A stretch of DNA of 25,259 nucleotides, taken from positions 1 to 25,259 of the forward strand of contig JBBKWQ010000118.1 in assembly GCA_037969115.1 (NCBI GenBank). Direction: 5' to 3'. The notes beneath the pieces were generated by a model. It searched no databases, had not been told where the DNA came from, and was given only the letters and a program-made list of their open reading frames with translations. Numbering within the stretch: the first letter of the stretch is position 1; every line of letters starts with the position of its first letter. The translations under genes were made by a program, and so were the position numbers. Below are positions 15,522 through 21,693 of this stretch, piece after piece. The DNA is from JBBKWQ01 sp037969115 (lineage in GTDB: Bacteria; Actinomycetota; Acidimicrobiia; Acidimicrobiales; Ilumatobacteraceae).

Positions 15522-15764
15522 ATGGCCAACGCCCACCTCGAGGTCCTTGTTGAACCGTTCAGGGAGAACGATCCGGGACCGCACGTCACCGCCGTCGTCG
15601 ACGCGGCCGACGACGCTGGACTGAACCCCGACATGGGCCCCTTCGCCACCACAGCCGACGGCGACCTGGCGTCGATCATCGATGCAACGGCCTCGCTGCT
15701 TCGCGCCGGATTCGACGCCGGAGCGTCGACGATCCAGCTGCGGATCGAGCGCATCGAGAGCTGA
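15522..15764 (+). CDS. Small thiamine-binding-like protein (MTH1187/YkoF-type fold)
   Basis: This 80-residue protein begins MANAHLEVLVEPF and resembles the MTH1187/DUF77 thiamine-binding family. The pattern is a beta strand followed by VEPFRENDPGPHVTAVVDAADDAGL, then the conserved MGPFATTADGDLASIIDA segment, a helix, and a final strand IQLRIERI. Family members bind thiamine or its pyrimidine half as oligomers and usually lack catalytic residues. Here it sits head-to-head with a ring-catabolism operon and 7 bases before an HTH gene. It may therefore sense or carry a pyrimidine- or purine-like ligand (inference). Upstream starts at 15513 (ATG) and 15498 (TTG) are possible. The family call is by eye. 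Confidence 0.65.
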   Translation: MANAHLEVLVEPFRENDPGPHVTAVVDAADDAGLNPDMGPFATTADGDLASIIDATASLLRAGFDAGASTIQLRIERIES

Positions 15765-15771
15765 CGCCGCC

Positions 15772-16161
15772 ATGACGGTCACCACCGACGAACTCCTCCG
15801 GGTCATTCGGCCGGTCGTCGAGGCGCTCGGTGGCACCGTGATTCCGGAACGGTCGTCGCGACCCGGCGACCTCCCCGTCGAGTGGGAGGGCGAAACCTTG
15901 ATGTACATCCGCGTGCCGGAACTGCACGGAGCGCTCGGCCGCCTCGTCGCGAGTGTGGAGCGGGAACTGGGAGCGCGGCTCGCCGACATGTCGCGGGCGG
16001 AGAAGCAGACCGCAGTGCGACGGCTCGATGAGCAAGGCGCCTTTCTGCTCCGTGGCGCGGTCGACGACGTGGCCTCGATGATGGGGGTGAGCCGAGTCAC
16101 CCTGTACAGCTACATCAACGCCATCGCCACGTCGGCCCGTCCATCCACGACATCGGTGTGA
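15772..16161 (+). CDS. DauR/YheO-type helix-turn-helix transcriptional regulator
   Basis: This 129-residue protein ends in a domain (about 73-118) that follows the DauR/YheO HTH pattern: SRAEKQTAVRRLDEQG, then GAVDDVASMMGVSRVTLYSYI, where the second half is the DNA-reading helix pair. The N-terminal part (1-70) is shorter than the PAS-like sensor of YheO and has a WEGETLMYIRVPELHGAL segment. The sensor role of that part is unknown. The gene follows the thiamine-binding-like gene by 7 bases and is divergent from the M20-nitrilase-xdh-ygfK run. It is the only regulator candidate close to the palindromes at 15401-15417 and 8746-8762. Its control of the locus is inference. Confidence 0.7.
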   Translation: MTVTTDELLRVIRPVVEALGGTVIPERSSRPGDLPVEWEGETLMYIRVPELHGALGRLVASVERELGARLADMSRAEKQTAVRRLDEQGAFLLRGAVDDVASMMGVSRVTLYSYINAIATSARPSTTSV

Positions 16162-16200
16162 CCCGGATCGACCGGATCGACGAGGTCCGATGAGACCGCG

Positions 16201-17463
16201 CTACCGCGACCCGACGGCGATGCGTTCGGCAACGCTGCTTGGCGGGTGCACCGAGACCGCGTACATGGCGAGCACGATCGGGATCATGCCGAGACCGAGC
16301 AGCGTCGCACCATACGAGCCGAAGACGTCACGACCCAGCGAGAGCGCAACGGGACCGACCGCGCTCGCCGCCACGTTGGTCGTGGCGACGATGCCGCGGA
16401 TTTCGCCGATGGCTGCGATGCCGTACCACTTGGGCAACGTCGAGCCCTCGATCGTGCGAATGGCCGATCCACCGAACCCGATCAAGATGCCGTAGAGCAC
16501 CGCGGTGAATCCCGGCGAGACCACATGCCACATCAACGTCGGTGCCGCGAGAACCACGAGACTCGCGGCAAGGAGGTGTCGTGGCGCATGGCGGTCAGCG
16601 AGCCGACCGATCACCAGCGCACCTCCCGCCGCTGCGAGCGTCTGAGGAAGGAAGTTCGCTGCAGCCTGGGTGTCGGTGAGTCCGCGTGCTCCCAACACAT
16701 CAACCTGATGGAACACCAGCGCCGTCGACAACATGCCGGCGCACGCCGACGACAGCAGGATCGCCCAGAACGCCGGGTGACGGAGCACCTTCTTCGATGT
16801 CCAAATCTGCACGGTCCCGACGTCGGGTTCGACCGACATCTCGATGTCGGTCGAAACGGTTCCCTCGAGACGGGGGTCGCGGAGCACGAAGACGGCGAGC
16901 GGCAGGGCAAGGAACGCGACCACGGCGGCCAGCCCGATCCAAGCGGATCGCCAACCCCAAGCGTCGATCATCACCGCACCGATGAGCGGAATCAGCGCCA
17001 TGCCGGCCCCGCCGACGGCCGACAGCAGGCCGATTGCCGTACCGCGTCTGCGGTCGAACCAGACCGCGACCGTCGTGCTCGAGATCAGCGACAAGGAACC
17101 CTGCCCGAGACCGCGGATACCCGCGAATCCGATCGTGAGAGTGGCGAAACCGGCGACCGCGCTCATACCGCACAGGACGAACACGAACGCAGCGATGACC
17201 GCCGTCGCCATCAGGCGGACACCGCGACGATCGATCAGGCGACCGACCACTGGCATGGCGGTCGCGCCGGCGAGTGTGCCGATGAGGTACGCCGTCGCAA
17301 CCTGCGAACGAGTGAGATCGAGGTCGGCGATGAAGTGGTTGACGAACACCGACACCCCGACGGTCTGGCCCGGGCCGGTGGCCACCATGAGCACCACGGC
17401 GACCGCGAGCATCGTCCACGGAGATCGGGACGCGGCGGGGGCAGCCCGCCTCGATGGCGTCAT
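16201..17463 (-). CDS. Major facilitator superfamily transporter
   Basis: This 420-residue protein shows about 12 hydrophobic helices in two halves separated by a polar loop (about 200-225). Typical motifs are the loop 2-3 signature GRLIDRRGVRLM in the first half and GRLADRHAPRHLL in the matching place of the second. The overall pattern fits the monocarboxylate/oxalate-formate type MFS permeases, but the substrate cannot be assigned. ATG 17463 lies 14 bases below the DUF2277 stop, so the two are probably co-transcribed. It converges with the HTH gene across a 39-base gap that contains a short GGATCGACC direct repeat. It may export or import an acid linked to the neighbouring catabolism, but that is only a guess from position. 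Confidence 0.8.
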   Translation of the reverse strand: MTPSRRAAPAASRSPWTMLAVAVVLMVATGPGQTVGVSVFVNHFIADLDLTRSQVATAYLIGTLAGATAMPVVGRLIDRRGVRLMATAVIAAFVFVLCGMSAVAGFATLTIGFAGIRGLGQGSLSLISSTTVAVWFDRRRGTAIGLLSAVGGAGMALIPLIGAVMIDAWGWRSAWIGLAAVVAFLALPLAVFVLRDPRLEGTVSTDIEMSVEPDVGTVQIWTSKKVLRHPAFWAILLSSACAGMLSTALVFHQVDVLGARGLTDTQAAANFLPQTLAAAGGALVIGRLADRHAPRHLLAASLVVLAAPTLMWHVVSPGFTAVLYGILIGFGGSAIRTIEGSTLPKWYGIAAIGEIRGIVATTNVAASAVGPVALSLGRDVFGSYGATLLGLGMIPIVLAMYAVSVHPPSSVAERIAVGSR

Positions 17464-17477
17464 CGGCGTCGAGATGT

Positions 17478-17741
17478 TCAGCTCGAGGTTCGGCCGGCGC
17501 GGGCGAGTCGGCGAATCGGCGGCTCGGACTTGGGCGGAACCTTGCGCGGAGGAAGAGCTGCAAGCAGGTCGGCTGTCGCCTCGGCGACGATCTCGACGGC
17601 GTGTTCGAAGGCCGCCTCGGTCGCCGGCGATGTCTTCTGAACGCCGCTCACCTTGCGGACGTACTGTCGAGCGGCGGCTTCGATCTCATCGGGAGTCGCG
17701 GTGGGCTCGAGGCCGCGCAGCGTCGTGATATTTCGGCACAT
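17478..17741 (-). CDS. DUF2277 family protein
   Basis: This 87-residue protein matches the DUF2277 family pattern: an MCRNITTLRGLEP start, then TPDEIEAAARQYVRKVSG, and a helical stretch AAFEHAVEIVAEATADLL. The C-terminus is a basic tail (IRRLARAGR). Function is unknown in this family. The start at 17741 (MCRN) follows the family; a GTG at 17747 would add two residues. TATCGT (17753-17748) ends 6 bases before the ATG, suggesting a leaderless mRNA. It is followed by the MFS gene on the same strand and is divergent from the fasciclin gene. Confidence 0.8.
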   Translation of the reverse strand: MCRNITTLRGLEPTATPDEIEAAARQYVRKVSGVQKTSPATEAAFEHAVEIVAEATADLLAALPPRKVPPKSEPPIRRLARAGRTSS

Positions 17742-17747
17742 GCCCAC

Positions 17748-17753
17748 ACGATA
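17748..17753 (-). promoter_or_regulatory. Putative -10 box (TATCGT) for a leaderless transcript
   Basis: Read on the minus strand, TATCGT fits TANNNT and ends 6 bases before the ATG at 17741. The expected start of transcription falls on the A of the start codon. It supports the MCRN start of the DUF2277 protein. Confidence 0.4.
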
Positions 17754-17821
17754 TGGGCACCGTCACGATCTGCTCGGCGATTGCGATCGAACGGGTCGCC
17801 CGACAGCGGCGATGTTCCCAT

Positions 17822-17827
17822 TACGGT
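17822..17827 (+). promoter_or_regulatory. Putative -10 box (TACGGT) for a leaderless transcript
   Basis: TACGGT fits TANNNT and ends 7 bases before the ATG at 17835. No convincing -35 element is present. It is the weakest in composition of the four similar boxes, since only the T, A and T positions fit. Confidence 0.3.
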
Positions 17828-17834
17828 GTTTCGC

Positions 17835-18692
17835 ATGGACACCCCAGACGACGGAGTCGACGGCCCGATCGACAACGATTCCACCCCGACCGGGAGCGAG
17901 CTGCCAGGAATGCCCGCTCCGGAAGCAGACCCCCTCGTGCCACCCGTCGACGAGATGATCAAGGAATCCAACCGAAAGGCCGCATTGATCATCGCAGCAG
18001 CGGTCGCCGCATTGGCCATCATCATCGCGATCATCTTTGCGCTCACGTCGGGTGACGACGACGGCGACCTCGCCGCCGACTCGACCACGAGCACCACCGT
18101 CGAAGACACCACCACCACGGTCGAAGAGACCACGACGACCACCACCACGACCACCACCGTGCCCGAGACGACCACGACCGTGCCCGAGACGACCACGACC
18201 ACCACGAGCACCACCACGTCGACCACCACGACGACGTCGCCGCCTGCAACCACGACCATTCCGGTGGTCACCGTGCCACCCACGCCGGCGCCGACGCTGT
18301 GGGATGTGGTCCTCAACAGCCCCGACCTCTCCGAGTTCAAGGCGGCCGTCGAGACGGCCGGTCTCCTCGATGCGATCAACGGACCCGACGTCATCACCGT
18401 GTTCGCTCCCTCGAACCCCGCCTTCGCGCAGCTACGCGCCGGGGTCGGCGGTCCCGAACTGCTCAACGACCCGGCCGCGCTCGCCGCGGTGCTCAGGAAC
18501 CACATCGTCACGGGTCAGGTACTGATGTCAGGTCTCACCGCATCGACCGACCTGCCCACGCTGGGGGGCGGCACGCTCACCGTCGATGCCCAAGCGGGAA
18601 CCGTCGACGATGCGATGTTGCTCGTCCGTGATGTGCAGGCGAGCAACGGGGCGCTCGATGTGATCAACCGCGTGCTCATCGCCGTCGCCTGA
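17835..18692 (+). CDS. Membrane-anchored fasciclin (FAS1) domain protein with Thr-rich stalk
   Basis: This 285-residue protein has a cytoplasmic acidic/Pro-rich N-terminus (1-46), one membrane helix (about 49-70), a Thr-rich stalk (about 83-147) and a FAS1 domain (about 154-285). FAS1 hallmarks are LWDVVLNSPDLSEFKAAVE, the H1-like ITVFAPSNPAFAQL, LRNHIVTGQVL and the final VINRVLI. The topology should place FAS1 outside the cell, where such domains mediate adhesion or protein contacts. The stalk is probably a glycosylation target (inference). Its DNA is a tandem repeat, with a perfect 21-bp unit twice at 18159-18200 encoding VPETTTT. It is divergent from DUF2277 and converges with the acyl-CoA dehydrogenase. 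A GTG at 17826 is an alternative start. Confidence 0.88.
   Translation: MDTPDDGVDGPIDNDSTPTGSELPGMPAPEADPLVPPVDEMIKESNRKAALIIAAAVAALAIIIAIIFALTSGDDDGDLAADSTTSTTVEDTTTTVEETTTTTTTTTTVPETTTTVPETTTTTTSTTTSTTTTTSPPATTTIPVVTVPPTPAPTLWDVVLNSPDLSEFKAAVETAGLLDAINGPDVITVFAPSNPAFAQLRAGVGGPELLNDPAALAAVLRNHIVTGQVLMSGLTASTDLPTLGGGTLTVDAQAGTVDDAMLLVRDVQASNGALDVINRVLIAVA
18159..18200 (+). repeat. 21-bp tandem repeat in the Thr-stalk coding region
   Basis: The 21-base unit starting GTGCCCGAGACG occurs perfectly at 18159-18179 and 18180-18200 and encodes VPETTTT. It lies inside a longer ACC/ACG-rich stretch (about 18080-18265). Such repeats can change copy number by slippage and so alter stalk length. Confidence 0.8.
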
Positions 18693-18747
18693 CCCGACCA
18701 GGCAGATCACCTCAAACGGTCAGGGCAGCCCGCACGGCACCGCGCCG

Positions 18748-19896
18748 TCAGTCCGACAACACGTCCTTGGCGATGATCGTCTTCATGATCTCGGATGTTC
18801 CCCCGTAGATCGTGGTGACTCGGGCGTCGGCATATGCCGGTCCGATCGGATACTCGGTGGTGAACCCATATCCACCGAACAGCTGGAGACAACGGTCGGT
18901 CACACGTCCCTGCAACTCGGTCCCCCACAACTTGGCCATCGCAGCCTCCGACGAGGTGAGCGTCCGTTCGTTCAGCTTCATGACGGACTGCTCCATGAAC
19001 GGGCGAGTCACTGCGATCTCGGTGGCCACTTCCGCCAGCACGAACTTGGTGTTCTGAAAAGACGAGAGCGTCTGCCCGAATGCGGTGCGCTCGTTCACGT
19101 ACGCGACCGTCCATGCCAGCGCCGCCTCGGCCGCCGACATGCCGAAGTACCCGATCGACAGCCGCTCCTGGGCGAGATTGAAGCCGAGGTACTCGAACGC
19201 ACGGCCCTCCTCGCCCAGCACATTGCTGCCCGGCACGCGAACGTCGCTGAAGAAGAGCTCCGCCGTGTCGGCTGATTTCTGGCCGATCTTGGCGAGATTG
19301 CGACCACGTTCGAATCCGGGCATGCCGCGCTCGAGCACCAGGAGCGACATGCCGCTGCGCCCGGCATTCGGATCGGTGACACACACGACGATGACGAGAT
19401 CGGCGTTGATGCCATTCGTGATGAACGTCTTCGAACCGTTGACCACGAACTCGTCGCCGTCATGCGCCGCGGTCGTGGCGATACCAGCGAGGTCGGACCC
19501 CGTGCCCGGTTCGGTCATGGCGATCGCCGTGATCAGCTCACCTCGAGCGATACCCGGCAGCCAGCGCGCTGCCTGCTCATCGGTGCAGTATTCGATGAAA
19601 TACGGCGTGGTGATGTCGTTGTGCAGCGTGAGTCCGAGCCCGGCGCCGCCGATGCCGACGCGGGCGAGCTCCTCGCCCATGACCGCGTTGAACCGAAAAT
19701 CTCGCGTACCGCCACCCCCGTATGCCTCGGGTATCGCCATACCCACGAACCCGTGTTTGCCCGCAGCGACGTACACGTCGCGGTCCATGATGCCGGCCGC
19801 TTCCCAGTCGTGATAGCGCGGCATCATCTCGTCGGCGACGAATGCCCGGAAGCTGGAGCGGAAGAGCTCGTGGGTTTCGTCGAAGACCGATGTCAT
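18748..19896 (-). CDS. Acyl-CoA dehydrogenase
   Basis: This 382-residue FAD enzyme has the full family layout: a helical N-domain, the beta-domain motif AIAMTEPGTGSDL (FAD/substrate contact), KTFITNG, and the C-terminal four-helix part with NERTAFGQTL, LQLFGGYGFTTEYP and IYGGTSEIMK. It would introduce the alpha-beta double bond in an acyl-CoA, passing electrons to ETF. In medium-chain enzymes the catalytic Glu sits in YEGT; here that position is Gly (YGGTSEI), so the base must come from elsewhere, as in the long-chain/isovaleryl type. ATG 19896 was chosen because the domain begins there; the open frame to 20067 crosses a tandem repeat. A perfect palindrome (19898-19908) lies just before the ATG. 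Chain-length preference is unknown. Confidence 0.88.
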   Translation of the reverse strand: MTSVFDETHELFRSSFRAFVADEMMPRYHDWEAAGIMDRDVYVAAGKHGFVGMAIPEAYGGGGTRDFRFNAVMGEELARVGIGGAGLGLTLHNDITTPYFIEYCTDEQAARWLPGIARGELITAIAMTEPGTGSDLAGIATTAAHDGDEFVVNGSKTFITNGINADLVIVVCVTDPNAGRSGMSLLVLERGMPGFERGRNLAKIGQKSADTAELFFSDVRVPGSNVLGEEGRAFEYLGFNLAQERLSIGYFGMSAAEAALAWTVAYVNERTAFGQTLSSFQNTKFVLAEVATEIAVTRPFMEQSVMKLNERTLTSSEAAMAKLWGTELQGRVTDRCLQLFGGYGFTTEYPIGPAYADARVTTIYGGTSEIMKTIIAKDVLSD

Positions 19897-19897
19897 C

Positions 19898-19908
19898 GAC
19901 ACAGTGTC
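19898..19908. promoter_or_regulatory. Short perfect palindrome GACACAGTGTC before the acyl-CoA dehydrogenase start
   Basis: GACAC-A-GTGTC begins one base upstream of the ATG at 19896. Its location suits an operator that would block initiation of transcription or translation, but it is only 11 bases long, so chance is possible. Confidence 0.3.
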
Positions 19909-19932
19909 ACGTATCGGCCACCGACAGTCCGT

Positions 19933-19988
19933 ATCGAAGGGGCGACATCGAAGGGGCGACATCGAAGTGGCGACATCGAAGTGGCGAC
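19933..19988. repeat. 14-bp tandem repeat, four copies
   Basis: The unit ATCGAAGKGGCGAC occurs at 19933-19946, 19947-19960, 19961-19974 and 19975-19988. The first two copies have G and the last two have T at the variable position; a degenerate fifth start follows at 19989. The array fills the gap between the WS/DGAT stop (20004) and the acyl-CoA dehydrogenase start (19896). Read toward the dehydrogenase it is TGTCGCC(A/C)CTTCGA repeated. It may be a regulatory or slippage-prone spacer. Confidence 0.9.
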
Positions 19989-20003
19989 ATCGAGGCGCGG
20001 CCG

Positions 20004-21683
20004 CTAGAACACCTCGGAGTCGACACCGCCCGCGGCGAGCAGATCGGTGAATGCTTCCACCAGGCACACCTTGAGATCGGCTGGGTCTTCCACCGCCGCC
20101 GGGTCGATGAAGACGCCGATGTCGAGTGCTCCGTTCCCGGAGATGGCGGTCACATTGAACGCCGTACCGGCGACCGGGCCCATGGTGACACCGGATTCGA
20201 TCGCCGCTCCCGACAGATACAGCTGGAAGGGCGCACCCCGGAGGTTCGACGTGGCGAAGTCCATCTTCGACGCCGCTTTCCGTGCCACTTGCGCAACCAC
20301 CGAGGTGGGTAGCAGGTTCGCCACGCCGGCGAGACCGGTGATGCTCGAAGACGATCCGGCGTTCTCGCGCCGATCGGCCATGCGATCTCTGATCTCGGTG
20401 AAACGATCCTCGATGGCCATCGTACGGCCGGGCACCCGAACGGGAGTGGGCGTGAACGAGTTGCCACCCATGGCATCGTCGGTCCGCGTGCTCACGACGA
20501 AGCTGGAGTTCAACTCCGCCACCTCGACGCCACGCTTTGCGTGATAGCGAGTCGCCGCCTCGGTGATACCCGTGACGAAGACGTCGTTGATCGATCCGCC
20601 GAGAGCCTTACCGGCCGCCTTCGCGTCGGCCAGAGAGAGGCTCACCGATTCGACGTGGCGTCGTCGTGAACGTTTCGCCCACAACGGTGAACCCGACGGA
20701 GCCTCCTCGCCGGAGCCGCCGCCGCCGACGCCGACCTGGCGAGCGACCGATGTGACCCCGCCGATCGCATCCTCGAGCGCTTCGAGGGCTCGCGACGGAT
20801 CAGCCGTCCAAATTGCCAACTCGCCGAGCAGCCGACGGCCGATACCGGCCTGGCGCCGACCAGCGTGCTCGACCGTCTGAGCGAACGACCCGAGGAGTTG
20901 CTCGACCGAGCGCTCTTCGTCGGCTTCCTCGGTGCTCGAGTCGGAAATCATCTGATCGAGGTCGACGTCGGGTGGCAACGGTTCGTCGGCGGAGACCTCC
21001 ATGTACAACTCCGAAATCCGCACCATGCCGATTCCGTCGCTCACCGTGTGGTGCATCTTCGTGAACAGCGCACCGCCGCCACCCTCGACACCGTCGATCA
21101 CGACAAACATCCACAGCGGGCGTGTGCGGTCGTAGGGATCCTCGTAGAGGCGCGTGCAGAGGTCGAACAGTTGACGTGTCGATCCGGGTGCCGGAAGGCT
21201 GATGTGACGAACGTGATAGCCGAAGTCGAACTCGGGATCGGTCGCCCAGACCGGAGGACGAAGGCGGCCGACGCCTGGAACGACGCGCTCACGAAGACGA
21301 GACACCTTGGACACGGCATAGCGCATACGGTGGGCGAACTGATCGAAGTCGATCGGCGTGGCCGTGATGGCGATCGATGCGCCGCTGGGATTCAGCCACG
21401 GGTCCTTCTCGATATTCCACATGAGTGCTTCGAAGTCGGACATGTGGCGGTCGAATCGTTGCTCGCGGCTGCGGGCCTTCGTTGTGTAGTCGTTGGGTAC
21501 GGTGCTCGCCGGTGCCGCCTTCGGCGAGCCGGCGCCAGATGACCCACTCGACGTGTCCGGCTTCTTGGACGCCGGCTTCTTGGACGCCGACTTCTTCGGC
21601 GCTGCCTTCCTGGACGCCGACTTCTTGGGCGCTGCCTTCTTCGCAGCAGGACGCTTCTTCGTAGAAGTTGCGGTCTTGGCCAT
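20004..21683 (-). CDS. WS/DGAT-type O-acyltransferase with histone-like N-terminal tail
   Basis: This 559-residue protein belongs to the bacterial wax ester synthase/diacylglycerol acyltransferase family, which esterifies fatty alcohols or diacylglycerol with acyl-CoA to form storage lipid. The active-site motif is HHTVSDG (His211, His212, Asp216). Other family segments are FDFGYHVRHISLPAPG, DRTRPLWMFVVIDG, NDVFVTGI and SNLRGAPFQLYLSG. Unusually, residues 1-42 are a Lys/Ala/Pro/Ser tail with about 16 basic residues (KKAAPKKSASRK pattern), like histone H1 or the tail of mycobacterial HupB. A Ser/Pro/Ala linker follows to about residue 65. ATG 21683 has AGGAG seven bases upstream and starts 10 bases after the HAD-PlsC stop, so the two form an operon. 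Substrate preference is unknown. Confidence 0.88.
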   Translation of the reverse strand: MAKTATSTKKRPAAKKAAPKKSASRKAAPKKSASKKPASKKPDTSSGSSGAGSPKAAPASTVPNDYTTKARSREQRFDRHMSDFEALMWNIEKDPWLNPSGASIAITATPIDFDQFAHRMRYAVSKVSRLRERVVPGVGRLRPPVWATDPEFDFGYHVRHISLPAPGSTRQLFDLCTRLYEDPYDRTRPLWMFVVIDGVEGGGGALFTKMHHTVSDGIGMVRISELYMEVSADEPLPPDVDLDQMISDSSTEEADEERSVEQLLGSFAQTVEHAGRRQAGIGRRLLGELAIWTADPSRALEALEDAIGGVTSVARQVGVGGGGSGEEAPSGSPLWAKRSRRRHVESVSLSLADAKAAGKALGGSINDVFVTGITEAATRYHAKRGVEVAELNSSFVVSTRTDDAMGGNSFTPTPVRVPGRTMAIEDRFTEIRDRMADRRENAGSSSSITGLAGVANLLPTSVVAQVARKAASKMDFATSNLRGAPFQLYLSGAAIESGVTMGPVAGTAFNVTAISGNGALDIGVFIDPAAVEDPADLKVCLVEAFTDLLAAGGVDSEVF

Positions 21684-21693
21684 GTGATGCTCC

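Noticed and set aside
16246..17640. Long plus-strand open frame opposite the MFS transporter
   Set aside because: Translation is rich in Arg/Asp/His without motifs and spans two real minus-strand genes.
18693..18747. Convergent gap between fasciclin and dehydrogenase genes examined for a terminator
   Set aside because: No stable hairpin with a T tract could be seen by eye.
19933..19988. Tandem repeat considered as a CRISPR array
   Set aside because: Units are 14 bp and directly adjacent, with no spacers and no cas genes.
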